Positions 27,632 through 37,096 of a stretch of 64,000 nucleotides of DNA are shown one piece after another. Made by a program: the position numbers and the translations under genes. This stretch comes from Deltaproteobacteria bacterium (lineage in GTDB: Bacteria; Desulfobacterota; Desulfuromonadia; Geobacterales; Geobacteraceae): the NCBI GenBank assembly GCA_009668975.1, contig SBEG01000009.1, positions 64,182-128,181 of the forward strand, given 5' to 3'. Position 1 is the first letter of the stretch; every line of letters begins with the position of its first letter. Below the pieces are notes generated by a model, which was not told the origin of the DNA, ran no database searches, and saw only the letters and a program-made list of their open reading frames with translations.

Positions 27632-28492
27632 TTATTTTTTCCGGTAGATGCGTTCGACGGGACACAGGGTCTGATAGAGTTCCCGCACTTCACCCATGAG
27701 GTTTTCTGTTTTGCCCAGAACCAGGATTCCACCTGCCCGGAGTGATTCGGCAAATCTTTTCAGGAGCGCTTCCTGGTGGCTGCGCTCCAGGTAAATAAGG
27801 ACATTTCTGCAGAGAATGAGATCACACTCCTCCAGCGGTTCCGGGCGCAGCATATCCTGACAATGAAAGGTAACCATGTTCCGGATTTCCGGGACAAGCC
27901 GGTATTTGTCGTCCTGATAGGTGAAATAGCGCTTGGTGATGGCAGCAGGAGCCTCGTCCAGGCGATCAACTTCATAGGCTGCTTCGGCGGCGACCCGCAG
28001 CACTTCCGCGTCAATGTCCGTAGCGCGTATCGAAACGTTTACCTGCGACATCTCGCGAGCAAAGGAATTGTGGAGGATCAGCGCAAGGGAATACGGCTCT
28101 TCTCCACTTGCACAGCCGATACTCTGGATATTCAGGTGGTTCCGCCCTTTCCGAAGACAGCTGTCAAAGAGGCCGGGAAAGATTTCATCGCGCAGTTTGT
28201 TGAACGTGTCCCGATTCCGGAAAAATTTGCTCACATGGATGGTAAGCATTTTAATCAGCCGTGCTGGTTCGGATCTGCTTTGCAGCAGGAAGTCGGCATA
28301 CTCCATTGCCGAAGCGTAGCCTGCGGAACGGATCCGCGCGGAAATCCGCCTTTTAATACAGGCATTTTTATAGCCGTGCAGCTGGAAGCCACCCAGTGTT
28401 TTCAGAATTCGGCAAATCCTCTCGTAGGCCTGATCCGGGATGTCGTCAGTGTCGTTCCGGAGGTGTTTAGTGCTTTTCTTCGCTCTTAGCAT
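27632..28492 (-). CDS. cheR: CheR-type chemoreceptor glutamate methyltransferase
   Basis: 286 residues. It methylates receptor glutamates using S-adenosylmethionine. The N-terminal helical domain (residues about 18-90) is followed by the SAM-binding domain with SIGCASGEEPYSLALIL near residue 123. Then come IRATDIDAEVLRVA, FHCQDML and CDLILCRNVLIYL, all characteristic. It starts 13 nt after thiL and ends 30 nt before the receptor gene. No cheB, cheD or cheY is seen in this cluster, so the demethylating and output parts must lie elsewhere. Confidence 0.93.
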   Translation of the reverse strand: MLRAKKSTKHLRNDTDDIPDQAYERICRILKTLGGFQLHGYKNACIKRRISARIRSAGYASAMEYADFLLQSRSEPARLIKMLTIHVSKFFRNRDTFNKLRDEIFPGLFDSCLRKGRNHLNIQSIGCASGEEPYSLALILHNSFAREMSQVNVSIRATDIDAEVLRVAAEAAYEVDRLDEAPAAITKRYFTYQDDKYRLVPEIRNMVTFHCQDMLRPEPLEECDLILCRNVLIYLERSHQEALLKRFAESLRAGGILVLGKTENLMGEVRELYQTLCPVERIYRKK

Positions 28493-28505
28493 GGCTCGTT
28501 GATTT

Positions 28506-29510
28506 TTAGTCCCGGGAAGAAAAATGATCGTATCCTTTTTTGTTCAGAGAAATTTCCCTGCCGTCGGAACCGATAACGGCTCGGGTATTCTCTGCGGTTA
28601 TGGTGCCGATAACCGCGACAGGAGTGCCGAATTTTTCCAGGAGGGAGAAGACCAGGGGAATCTTTTCCGGGGGGACGGTGAAGAGAAGTTCGTAGTCTTC
28701 GCCACCTGCGAGCGCAAGGGATAAGGCTTCTGCCGTTACCGTGGGGAAGTGTTCCCGAAAAGTATCCGAAAGGGGCAATGTCTCCGAATAGATTCGCGCA
28801 CCCACCGCGGAGAGGTCAAGGATGTGTCCCAGATCGGCCGAAAGACCATCACTCAGGTCGATCATTGCCGAGGGAATAGTCGCCTCCGCCAAGGCGAGAC
28901 CTTCGAGTACTCTCGGGACCGGATCAAGATGCCGCTCTATGGCGACGCCCTGTCTGTCACCTTGCCGGAGGAGACGGAGTCCGAGAGCCGAATCACCAAT
29001 GGTTCCGGTTACGCAGATCTGATCTCCCGGGCGCGCCCCGGAACGTCGTACCAGCAAGTCCGGGGATTGTTCACCAAGAACGGTCAGGTTCAGGACCAGC
29101 GGCCCAGAGGAGGAACAGGTATCTCCTCCGATCAATTGAACGCCGAATTGATCGGCCCGCGACAGCATTCCGCTGATAAAAGTGTCCAGGAAGTCGAGGG
29201 TTATTGCCGGGGGGATGGCCAGGGAGAGCAGGTAGTGCCTCGGCTTGCCTCCCATTGCGGCAATGTCGGAGAGATTCACCGACATTGCCTTTTTCCCCAA
29301 GGAAAGCGGGTCACTGTAGGAGAGATCGAAATGAATCCCTTCCACCAGCATGTCGGTGGTGATCAGGCTGAGTTGGCCGGGAGCGGGTGCAAAGGCCGCG
29401 GCGTCGTCTCCGATACCGAGCGCCACACCCGCCCCGGCAGGTAATCGTTGCGCAATCCGGTCAATGAGGCCGAATTCGCCAAGTTTTCTCAGATCAATTC
29501 CCTTTGTCAA
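28506..29510 (-). CDS. thiL: Thiamine-monophosphate kinase
   Basis: 334 residues. It phosphorylates thiamine monophosphate to the active pyrophosphate cofactor. Family motifs are [23 protein letters not shown], then [16 protein letters not shown], and [13 protein letters not shown] in the C-terminal half. The start is TTG (complement of 29508-29510), overlapping the lon stop in TTGA with AAGG upstream, so translation is coupled to lon. The metabolic role is unrelated to the chemosensory genes behind it; they share only the transcript. Confidence 0.93.
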   Translation of the reverse strand: MTKGIDLRKLGEFGLIDRIAQRLPAGAGVALGIGDDAAAFAPAPGQLSLITTDMLVEGIHFDLSYSDPLSLGKKAMSVNLSDIAAMGGKPRHYLLSLAIPPAITLDFLDTFISGMLSRADQFGVQLIGGDTCSSSGPLVLNLTVLGEQSPDLLVRRSGARPGDQICVTGTIGDSALGLRLLRQGDRQGVAIERHLDPVPRVLEGLALAEATIPSAMIDLSDGLSADLGHILDLSAVGARIYSETLPLSDTFREHFPTVTAEALSLALAGGEDYELLFTVPPEKIPLVFSLLEKFGTPVAVIGTITAENTRAVIGSDGREISLNKKGYDHFSSRD

Positions 29511-31939
29511 GAAACTACCTTAGGTGTTGAAGGTGCCCGGCGGGCAGGTGATTTCTGCTTGCTCGGGGTACTTTTGACCGGGGGCGCTGCCGCCGGATAT
29601 TTTTCCAGTGCCAGCTTCAGCACATCGTCAATTTTTGCCGCTGAGACAATCTTGATCTTTTTGAGAATGTGTTTTGGTATCTCATCAAGATCTTTCACGT
29701 TTTGATCCGGAATGATGATGGTGGTGATTCCCGCCCTGATGGCTGCCAGCATTTTTTCCTTCAGGCCGCCGATCGGAAGAACCCTGCCGCGCAGGGTAAT
29801 TTCACCGGTCATCGCCACATCGCGACGGACCGGGATTTTGGTCAGAGCCGAAACCAGCGCCGTGGCCATGGTAACGCCCGCGGAGGGCCCGTCTTTCGGG
29901 ATCGCTCCGGCCGGGACGTGAACGTGAATCTCCAGATTGGTGTAAAAGTCGTCAGGGAGAGCGAACTCGGCTGTTTTCGAGCGGATGAACGAGAGGGCAG
30001 CTTGAGCCGATTCTTTCATGACGTCGCCCAGTTGGCCGGTCAGGGTCAGGCCGCCTTTCCCTTTCATGATTGTGGCTTCCACAAAGAGAACCTCACCGCC
30101 AACCGGTGTCCAGGCAAGCCCGGTTGCCACCCCGATCTCGTTGCTTTCCATTTCCATTTCACGGAGAAATTTCGGCGGTCCGAGGTATCTGGCGATGGAA
30201 TTTGCAGTAATCACGGTTTTCTGTTTCTTGCCTTCGGCAACTTTGCGGGCCACCTTGCGGCAAATGGAACCGATTTCTCGCTCCAGGTTTCTCAAACCCG
30301 CTTCCCGGGTATATTTGGCGATGATCGTCTTGATTGCCTCATCGGAAAAAGCAACGATTTCCTCACTGATGCCGTTTTCGGTAATCTGGCGCGGAATGAG
30401 GTAGCGTTTCGAGATTTCCAGTTTCTCTTCTTCCGTATAGCCGGACAGCCTGATTACCTCCATCCTGTCGCGCAGTGCGCTCGGTACGGGATCGATCTGG
30501 TTGGCCGTAGCGATGAACATTACATTGGAGAGGTTGAAGGGCAGGTTGATGTAATGATCCGAGAAGGCGTGGTTCTGTTCCGGGTCGAGAATTTCCAGCA
30601 GCGCCGAGGATGGGTCGCCGCGGAAATCCGAGCCGAGCTTGTCGATTTCGTCCAGCATGAAGACCGGATTGTTTGACCCGCCCTGCTTCAGTCCCTGTAT
30701 GATTCTGCCCGGAAGCGCGCCCACATAGGTGCGCCGATGACCACGCATCTCCGCCTCATCCCGCACGCCGCCGAGGGAGATGCGCAGGAATTTGCGTCCC
30801 ATGGCGCGGGCGATGGATTTGCCGAGCGAAGTTTTTCCGACCCCCGGAGGGCCGACAAAGCAAAGAATGGGACCTTTCATTTTTTTCTTGAGCTTGCGCA
30901 CCGCAAGAAATTCGAGAATTCGATCCTTGATCTTTTCCAGGTAGTAATGGTCCTCGTCAAGGATGGTCCGGGCACGTTTGATGTCGAGAACGTCCTTGGT
31001 CGATTTGCTCCAGGGCAGTTCCACCAGCCAGTCCAGATAGGTACGCAGCATGTTCGATTCGGCCGCATCGGGATGCATCTGCTCGAGTCGGCTGAGCTGT
31101 TTCAGTGCTTCCTTTTCCGCGGTCGCCGGCATCTTGGCGTCTTCTATGGCTTTCCGGAGTTCCGACATCTCCTCGGAGCGGGCATCGGCTTCACCCAGTT
31201 CCTGTTGTATTGCCCGCAGCTGTTCCCGCAGGAAATATTCCCTCTGGGTCTTGCCCATCTCCTCTTTTGCTGCCGACTGGATGCGGGCCTGCATGGATAG
31301 GAGCTCGATTTCTTTATTGAGATATTCACTGACCTTCTTGAGCCGCTCGATCGGGTCGACTATTTCGAGGAGCTTCTGCGCCTCATCCACTTTCAGTCCG
31401 ATATTGCTGGCAATCAGATCCGCAAGGCTTCCCGGGTCCTGCATATTTTCCAGGATCACCGTTACCTCGGAGGAGATACTCTTGCCCAGCGAAGTGATCT
31501 TGCTGATCTGCTCCTTGATGGTCCGGAGAAAGGCCTCCGTTTCCAGCGAAGTTTCGGAAATGACCGGTTCGATGATCCGGTCGATGCGTACGGAGAAAAA
31601 TGGCTTCGTCTCGACAAATTCTGTAATTGTCGCCTTGGCGAGTCCCTGTACAAGGATTTTAACCCGTCCGTCGGGAAGTTTCAGCATCCGCATAATCATT
31701 GCCACCGTACCGACGGTATAAATGTCGTCCGGTGAAGGCTCTTCATCGGCAATATCTTTCTGGGTCGCCAGGAAGATAAGCCGGTCGCGGGACAATGCCC
31801 AGTCTACTGCGCTGATGGATATTTCTCTCCCCACGAAAAGGGGAATGATCATATAGGGATACACAACTACATCACGCACAGGAAGCAAAGGGAGTGTTTC
31901 CGGTATTTTAAGCTCTTCCTTTTCCTGATCGTTTTCCAT
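29507..31939 (-). CDS. lon: ATP-dependent protease Lon
   Basis: 810 residues. N-terminal substrate-binding domain ([20 protein letters not shown]), AAA+ domain with Walker [19 protein letters not shown], and serine-lysine protease domain with the catalytic serine in [15 protein letters not shown]. The C-terminus adds a roughly 30-residue Pro/Ser/Lys-rich tail ([20 protein letters not shown]). It degrades damaged and regulatory proteins. It is the first gene of the run that continues through thiL to cheA. A minus-strand TTGACA lies 86-91 nt upstream (32025-32030), without a good -10. Confidence 0.97.
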   Translation of the reverse strand: MENDQEKEELKIPETLPLLPVRDVVVYPYMIIPLFVGREISISAVDWALSRDRLIFLATQKDIADEEPSPDDIYTVGTVAMIMRMLKLPDGRVKILVQGLAKATITEFVETKPFFSVRIDRIIEPVISETSLETEAFLRTIKEQISKITSLGKSISSEVTVILENMQDPGSLADLIASNIGLKVDEAQKLLEIVDPIERLKKVSEYLNKEIELLSMQARIQSAAKEEMGKTQREYFLREQLRAIQQELGEADARSEEMSELRKAIEDAKMPATAEKEALKQLSRLEQMHPDAAESNMLRTYLDWLVELPWSKSTKDVLDIKRARTILDEDHYYLEKIKDRILEFLAVRKLKKKMKGPILCFVGPPGVGKTSLGKSIARAMGRKFLRISLGGVRDEAEMRGHRRTYVGALPGRIIQGLKQGGSNNPVFMLDEIDKLGSDFRGDPSSALLEILDPEQNHAFSDHYINLPFNLSNVMFIATANQIDPVPSALRDRMEVIRLSGYTEEEKLEISKRYLIPRQITENGISEEIVAFSDEAIKTIIAKYTREAGLRNLEREIGSICRKVARKVAEGKKQKTVITANSIARYLGPPKFLREMEMESNEIGVATGLAWTPVGGEVLFVEATIMKGKGGLTLTGQLGDVMKESAQAALSFIRSKTAEFALPDDFYTNLEIHVHVPAGAIPKDGPSAGVTMATALVSALTKIPVRRDVAMTGEITLRGRVLPIGGLKEKMLAAIRAGITTIIIPDQNVKDLDEIPKHILKKIKIVSAAKIDDVLKLALEKYPAAAPPVKSTPSKQKSPARRAPSTPKVVS

Positions 31940-32248
31940 GGACCTTCTCCTTTATTTTGCCGGATTGTTCAGAAGCGTTTGCTTGTTTCAGCCATCAGAA
32001 ACAGGTAAGTATTCTCGCCTTTTCTGTCAAGTGTACACTACTTCTCGAACATTCCCAAGGTTCAGTTTTGTTATCATCACGCACTGTAAGATATATCTGC
32101 TTTCGGCGTCAACCCAAAACACCAAGGCAGTCTATCTGCTGGTGAGGCTTCGTCTGCGAGCGTGGGGATGCTGCCGTTTTTTCCCCGTGATTTCGTCCTT
32201 CCAGCGGGAATTTTTCAAGAGCAACTCTCACTACTTAGCGATATTACT

Positions 32249-32277
32249 TTGAATTATTTCAGGAGGGTGTGTATAAT
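32249..32277 (+). promoter_or_regulatory. Promoter of the TPR-protein gene in the lon/TPR intergenic region
   Basis: TTGAAT (32249-32254), a 17-nt spacer, and a perfect TATAAT (32272-32277). It predicts a leader of about 70 nt before the ATG at 32354. The rest of the 414-nt gap (31940-32353) separates the divergent lon and TPR genes and holds no other gene that I can support. Confidence 0.65.
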
Positions 32278-32353
32278 CTGCCCCTGTTTCAGGAGTATTT
32301 CCCGTTCGTTGACCTGGCCGGGAAATAGAATAGGAAATGATGCGAGGATTCCG

Positions 32354-34369
32354 ATGAAAAAATCTCTGCTACTGGTACTGGCCGTCCTTGCTTCCCTTTC
32401 GTGTGGTTTTGACTGGACTTTTGGCTTGTCCGGTAAATGTAACCAGGCCAAAAAAATCGTCTCTGTTCTGGAAGAAAAGAAGGATAGCGTCGAAAGGGAG
32501 CAAGCTGAGAGGAAAGTCTTGGAACTCTGTGGTGATGGTGCTCCGGGACATTATGTCAAAGCACTGCAGCGTGAGCGTGAATCTGATTTGGATGGGGCGA
32601 TCACCGCGTATCAGGAATGCCTGAAGAGAGATGCGGCTTTTCCCCTGGCCAGTGGCAAATTGGGTTTTGTCTACTATCGCAAAGGCTTGTTTGATGAGGC
32701 GGCGCTGGAATTGACCAAGGCTCTATCCGCTAAAAATGACCCGCTTTATCATAAAGGCCTTGCCGAGGTGTATGCCGCCAAGAAGATGTTTCCCCTGGCG
32801 ATTTACCATTTTGAACTGGCACAGAAAGGCCTGCCTGCTGACGTTTCCCTTTACGTCGGGATCGCGGACATCTATCGGCGGCAGGGTCTTTATGAAGAGT
32901 CCCGTGAGGAATACCTTAAGGCCCTCGCTGTCAATGCCAGCGATGTGGAGGCCCGACTTGGGATGGCGGAGCTCAATCTTGATCTGAATCACACCGATGA
33001 GGCCTTTAATGATTTGCGGGTTCTGCAGACGGCAAATCCACAGAATAAAAGAATTCACCTGCTCCTTGGCCAGGCCTATGAGCGGAAAGGTGACCTGAAG
33101 ACTGCTGAGTACGAGTATCTTCTGGCCGGCAAGAACCGCTCGATAGAACTGATGGAACAGTTGCGCAAGGGGAACGAGTATCTGCAGTCGGGAAATTATG
33201 TCCAGGCGATGTCTGAATTGGAGACAGCTCTCAAGGAAAAACCGGGTGACGTCCAGACACTGAGAAAACTCGGCGATGCCTACATGGCCGCCGGCAGGGA
33301 CGACGAAGCCATATCCAGCTATCGGGAAGCGAATCGCCTCAAGGGGGGAACCCCGGATCTGCACCGCAACCTCGGGGTGCTCTATGAAAAAAAAGGTCTG
33401 CTTGACGAGGCGGTCGTTGAATACCGGCAGTCCCTCTCCGCTGATCCTGAAAACCCGGACACCCTTCGTCTCCTGGCCGACATCTATACACTGCGCGGCA
33501 GCAACCAGCAGGCGATCGAGCTGTACCAGGAGTTGGTCCGGATGAAAAAGGATACTCCCAAAACTCATTTCATGCTCGCCAAGGCCTACTTCAACAACAG
33601 GGATTATAAAGAGGCACGCAATGAATATGCGCTTGTCGTACGACAAGACCCTGATAATCAGGAGGCTCATCGGGAACTGGCCGATCTTTACCGGAAAAGT
33701 TCCCTGGATGCTGAGGCGGAAAGGCATTACAAGGAAGCGCTCCGACTCAAGAAAGATGACATGGAGTCAAGAAATGCTCTCCTGGCACTTTATGTGAAGA
33801 AGAAAAAGTTTCCCGAAGTTGTGGCACTCCTGCGGGAAAATGTGGAGCTTGCGCCCAGTGATCCCGTTGCTCACTACAAACTGGGACTGATTCATGAGTT
33901 CAATAAAAATTACGATGAGGCGGTACTGGCATACCAAAAATCGATTGATCTCAAGGGGGACAATGCCAAGGCATTGAATGCTTTGGGCCGGGTCTATATG
34001 AAATCCGGCCGCATGGAAGAAGCGAAAATCGTTCTTGAGCAGGCTAAAAAGGCCGACCCCAAGCTTGAAGAAACGAAAGTCCTGCTGGGAAACATTCGAG
34101 ACGAAATCGCTCCCGAGCCTCAGGTCTTTCGCAAGAAGGCCTACTCTTCCGGAAAGAAATCGAAAAAGTCGAAGCGCGACAGGTCTGCACGGAAGGGAAA
34201 GAAATCGAAAAAGTCTTCGGAAAGTCTGACGAAGAAGGGCAAAAAGTCTAAAAAATCTTCGAAAAGTTTGCGGAAGAATAAGAAATCCTCTTCCGGCGAG
34301 AAAAGCAAGAAATCAACTAGCTCTAAGAAAAAGGCCAAAAAAACTGCCAAGGGTAAAAAGAAGAGATAA
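32354..34369 (+). CDS. Secreted TPR-repeat protein with a Lys/Ser-rich tail
   Basis: 671 residues. The start is ATG 32354, with GAGG eight nt upstream. A longer open frame to 32162 has no support and would bury the signal sequence. The N-terminus is a signal peptide (SLLLVLAVLASLSCGF); the Cys could be lipidated although the lipobox is imperfect. From about residue 75 to 590 come roughly fourteen TPR units with A/Y/P-type repeat positions, a protein-protein interaction scaffold. The last 75 residues are almost only Lys, Ser, Gly and Arg, arranged as KKSKKS repeats. The target is unknown. The protein is likely periplasmic or outer-membrane associated. Confidence 0.8.
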   Translation: MKKSLLLVLAVLASLSCGFDWTFGLSGKCNQAKKIVSVLEEKKDSVEREQAERKVLELCGDGAPGHYVKALQRERESDLDGAITAYQECLKRDAAFPLASGKLGFVYYRKGLFDEAALELTKALSAKNDPLYHKGLAEVYAAKKMFPLAIYHFELAQKGLPADVSLYVGIADIYRRQGLYEESREEYLKALAVNASDVEARLGMAELNLDLNHTDEAFNDLRVLQTANPQNKRIHLLLGQAYERKGDLKTAEYEYLLAGKNRSIELMEQLRKGNEYLQSGNYVQAMSELETALKEKPGDVQTLRKLGDAYMAAGRDDEAISSYREANRLKGGTPDLHRNLGVLYEKKGLLDEAVVEYRQSLSADPENPDTLRLLADIYTLRGSNQQAIELYQELVRMKKDTPKTHFMLAKAYFNNRDYKEARNEYALVVRQDPDNQEAHRELADLYRKSSLDAEAERHYKEALRLKKDDMESRNALLALYVKKKKFPEVVALLRENVELAPSDPVAHYKLGLIHEFNKNYDEAVLAYQKSIDLKGDNAKALNALGRVYMKSGRMEEAKIVLEQAKKADPKLEETKVLLGNIRDEIAPEPQVFRKKAYSSGKKSKKSKRDRSARKGKKSKKSSESLTKKGKKSKKSSKSLRKNKKSSSGEKSKKSTSSKKKAKKTAKGKKKR

Positions 34370-34483
34370 TGCTCGTCCCGATGGCGGGAGCTGCCGGGTT
34401 TTTCAGTTGGCGAAAGTCCACGGCGCATGATGCGGCTAAAGAGGCGGATGGCAGTATTTAGTAGACTGAAGCGTTTTGCATAC

Positions 34484-34517
34484 AAAAAAGGCCGGGTTCC
34501 AAACCCGGCCTTTCTTT
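34484..34517. terminator. Intrinsic terminator between the TPR and rlpA-like genes
   Basis: AAAGGCCGGGTT (34487-34498), a 3-nt loop, then AACCCGGCCTTT (34502-34513). A preceding A-run and a following T-rich stretch make it usable in both directions for these converging genes. It lies 115 nt after the TPR stop. Confidence 0.85.
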
Positions 34518-34539
34518 GTATTCGCCCAAGAGTTTTTTT

Positions 34540-34995
34540 CTAGGTTTCCTGGTGCACAGGTACAATCAGTACCTGCGCGGTTCCCTTACCGTGAAAGCCT
34601 AGTTTTTTTGCCGCTGCCCGTGAAAGGTCAATAAAAGGAAAGGACCTTTTGCGACAGCGATCGTTTACGGTGACGTGCACCTCATTCTGGTTGGCAAGAT
34701 TGACAACCTTCACTTTTGTCCCCAGGGGGAGACTCTGATGTGCAGCAGTCAGTTTTTGCGGAGAGTATCTGCTTCCTGATGCTGTGCGTTTCCCGTTGTA
34801 CTTCTTGGCGTAATAAGTTGCAATTCCCTTTTTGCCGTTTGTGCAATCCGGTTTGGAGTGGATTTGCTCAATGTTCTCTTGGTTTTTGTCCGACAATAAA
34901 GATTCTGCTTGCAAGGGAAGTGTCTGGACCTGAAGGAGTAGCGCCTGGCTGATGATCAATAATGCCAGTTTGCCCCTTCGGTTCAATGATGCCAT
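34540..34995 (-). CDS. RlpA-like septal ring lytic transglycosylase-type protein
   Basis: 151 residues. AAAGGAGG before the ATG at 34993-34995 fixes the start. After a signal peptide (LALLIISQALLLQVQTLPLQA) comes a double-psi beta-barrel: GIATYYAKKYNGKRTASGSRY, then LTAAHQSLPLGTKVKVVNL, and VNDRCRKRSFPFIDLSRAAAKKLG. The conserved aspartate is in the NDR segment. RlpA proteins cleave or bind denuded glycan strands at the septum. There is no SPOR domain, so septal targeting would differ from E. coli RlpA. The third position after NDR is Cys where Gly is usual. Confidence 0.83.
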   Translation of the reverse strand: MASLNRRGKLALLIISQALLLQVQTLPLQAESLLSDKNQENIEQIHSKPDCTNGKKGIATYYAKKYNGKRTASGSRYSPQKLTAAHQSLPLGTKVKVVNLANQNEVHVTVNDRCRKRSFPFIDLSRAAAKKLGFHGKGTAQVLIVPVHQET

Positions 34996-35133
34996 CGGCA
35001 CCTCCTTTTTGGGCGAGCCCTCTTGTACCCCGACAGCCGTTGCAGTGTCAAGTAAAAAGTGGCTTGCTGTCATGTAAGGTGTTGATATGTATGATTTTTT
35101 TAGGGGTATGTGTTTTTGCGGAGAAATTGGGCC

Positions 35134-35976
35134 TTAGCTGGTTGCGGGCACGAACAGGGGGGCGCTTGAGCGGGGAAATAAGCCAAGTTGGGCGCCACGC
35201 GCAAAAAGAAGTTCCGCGGCGCTTTCCCCCTCAGGACTCGGGTCGAGGGAGTAGTCGTTGACGTACAGAGCGATATGCGAGGCGCAGACCTCTTCGCTCA
35301 TTTCCTGGGAATGGGCTCGGACATAATTGAGGGTCTCGGCAGGGTGACGGAGTGCATATTCGACGCTGGAACGGACGAGCGAGGAAAGGGTTGCGAGAGA
35401 CGCAGGACCGAGCGAGCGTTTGGCCGCAATCCCGCCAAGGGGGAGCGGAAAGCCGGTTGACGTTTCCCACCATTCTCCCAGGTCGAGAACCTTGTGCAAC
35501 CCGTACGACGGGTAGGTGAAACGTGATTCATGAATTATGAGACCGGCGTCGACCTGCCCCGCGGCGACGGCAGTCATGATTTTATCGAAGGGCAGGAAGA
35601 TCATTTCGGCAAGTTTCGGCTCGAAGAGCTGGAGAAGCAGGCAGGCGGTTGTATACTGTCCCGGGGCGGCAATTCGTTTTCCTTTGAGATCGCCCGGGGC
35701 GAGCGGTGTTCTCGCCACGACCAGCGGGCCGCAGCCCCTGCCCATGGCGCCGCCGGAGCGCAACAGGATATACCTCTCGCGGATCAGGGCGTAGGCGTGA
35801 TAGGAAACCTTGCAGACATCCAGTGTCCCTTCCATCGCCAGGCGGTTGAGGGTTTCCACATCTTCCAGCCGCTCGCGAAACTGGAACCCGTTGCAGGGAA
35901 CGCAGTGGTGTACCAGCGGGTAGAAGAGAAAAGTGTCATTGGGACAGGGCGAGTAGCCCAGGGTGACTGTTCTCAT
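35134..35976 (-). CDS. mqnD: 1,4-dihydroxy-6-naphthoate synthase (futalosine pathway)
   Basis: 280 residues. It converts cyclic dehypoxanthinyl futalosine to 1,4-dihydroxy-6-naphthoate in the futalosine route to menaquinone. The opening TLGYSPCPNDTFLFYPLVHH is the MqnD signature, distinct from MqnA. Further matches are LDVCKVSYHAYA, then DAGLIIHESRFTYPSYGL and GGIAAKRSLG. The start is ATG at 35974-35976, overlapping the mqnB stop by 4 nt; the longer frame to 36099 lies inside mqnB and is rejected. It makes the respiratory quinone expected of an anaerobic respirer. Confidence 0.93.
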   Translation of the reverse strand: MRTVTLGYSPCPNDTFLFYPLVHHCVPCNGFQFRERLEDVETLNRLAMEGTLDVCKVSYHAYALIRERYILLRSGGAMGRGCGPLVVARTPLAPGDLKGKRIAAPGQYTTACLLLQLFEPKLAEMIFLPFDKIMTAVAAGQVDAGLIIHESRFTYPSYGLHKVLDLGEWWETSTGFPLPLGGIAAKRSLGPASLATLSSLVRSSVEYALRHPAETLNYVRAHSQEMSEEVCASHIALYVNDYSLDPSPEGESAAELLFARGAQLGLFPRSSAPLFVPATS

Positions 35977-36701
35977 GCTGCCTGATTCCTGATGAAATGT
36001 TCCAGAAAACGTTGGGAATTCGCTACAGCCAGATTGATGTTCCAGCGCCTGCGGTCGCGGTCTTCCACATAATTGCTGATTCCTCGAAGTTCCAGGCATT
36101 CAATGCCGTAGCGGGCTGCCATGAGCGCAACCGCAGCGCCTTCCATGTTTTCGCAGATGCCGCGGAAGCGGGCCGTCAGGTCTGTTCCTCTGGCATTCGT
36201 TCCGCTACAGGTTGCAACTGTCAGGAACCGGCCCGCGGCGAAAGCTGTGATGCCGAGTTGTCCTGCAACTTCCAGTGCTGCCGCAATAGCTGGCGGCGAG
36301 AGGGGGATTTCGTTGAAATAACGCCTTCCGTTTCGCTCCAACAGCGGGATGCCAATCTGCTCAAGTGATTGCCAGCCCTCGGGAGTCACAACACCTTCAT
36401 CAGCGAAAAATTCGGATGTTGCTAAAGCGATGTCGCCGATTCCGAGGCCGGACTCTGGGTAGGCCCCGCCGCAGCCGGTGGCGATGATAAGCTCAGGAGC
36501 AAAGAGCTGCGCCGCCAGTGCTGTAGCCGCGGAGGCGTTGGAGGTGCCGATTCCGGAAATAACGAAGAGTAATTTTGCAGAAGTTACATCTGCGACAAAG
36601 ATTTCCCAAGGAAGTGAGGCTGGATACGGTTGTGCGTCAAATGTTTTGACAAGGGCTGATAATTCCAGTTGTGTTGCTGCAATGACAGTGATGGTTTTCA
36701 T
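35973..36701 (-). CDS. mqnB: Futalosine hydrolase
   Basis: 242 residues. A nucleoside-phosphorylase-fold enzyme that removes hypoxanthine from futalosine, the step before MqnC and MqnD. It begins MKTITVIAATQLELSALVKT. The glycine-rich ELIIATGCGGAYPESGLGIGDI segment and the late motif CENMEGAAVALMAARYGI, with the catalytic Glu and Met that grip the ribose, are typical. The ribosome binding site is weak, so the start rests on the family N-terminus; a longer frame opens at 36821. It is coupled to mqnD by ATGA overlap. Confidence 0.9.
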   Translation of the reverse strand: MKTITVIAATQLELSALVKTFDAQPYPASLPWEIFVADVTSAKLLFVISGIGTSNASAATALAAQLFAPELIIATGCGGAYPESGLGIGDIALATSEFFADEGVVTPEGWQSLEQIGIPLLERNGRRYFNEIPLSPPAIAAALEVAGQLGITAFAAGRFLTVATCSGTNARGTDLTARFRGICENMEGAAVALMAARYGIECLELRGISNYVEDRDRRRWNINLAVANSQRFLEHFIRNQAA

Positions 36702-36883
36702 AGCAATGGTCTGTTTCGTTTGCGGATTATTTTGTTTCCGATGTGTAATAAGTGGTGTAATTGTCGGGAAATTTGAGTACAATCGTACCATTGTTTTTTG
36801 GAAGATCAAAATAGTTTCCATCCGAAACGGTCCTTTTTGATCCGGCCACAGGGCTCGCCCTCTGGGCAGCCTTCGCTGTCAAC

Positions 36884-36979
36884 TTTTGCTAGCAAAAAGT
36901 TTCTTGTCAGGACAAAAAAATCCTCGTTTCCAAATTGGAAACCGCTTGTTTCACATCCGGAGTTTCCGGATGGAAACAA
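36884..36979. promoter_or_regulatory. Cluster of three palindromes between mqnB and the HExxH lipoprotein gene
   Basis: The 395-nt divergent gap (36702-37096) holds TTTTGCTAGCAAAA (36884-36897, a complete palindrome) and GTTTCCAA-A-TTGGAAAC (36926-36942). It also holds a 15-bp stem with one bulge at 36946-36979 (TTGTTTC, bulged A, CATCCGGA, loop, TCCGGATG, GAAACAA). A further GTTTCC lies at about 36813-36819. Such spacing looks like protein-binding sites rather than terminators; there are no T-runs. Downstream, TATACT at 37010-37015 with TTCGCA 18 nt before it could be the promoter of the following gene. An open frame at 36798-37022 looks accidental. Confidence 0.5.
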
Positions 36980-37096
36980 AATACATTCGCATCTGTTGAC
37001 CCGGTCCGCTATACTTGACTGATCAATGGGTTTTGCTTGTCTTGCTTGGGTCCTGCGTTAGCAGCCTGTTGTACCCGTCCAAAGGAGATCGGTAGT

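Noticed and set aside
29669..30676. 335-codon plus-strand frame opposite lon
   Set aside because: Antisense of a well-defined Lon protease; no start signals.
36798..37022. 74-codon plus-strand frame between mqnB and the lipoprotein gene
   Set aside because: It runs through all three palindromes, has no ribosome binding site and a translation without recognisable features.
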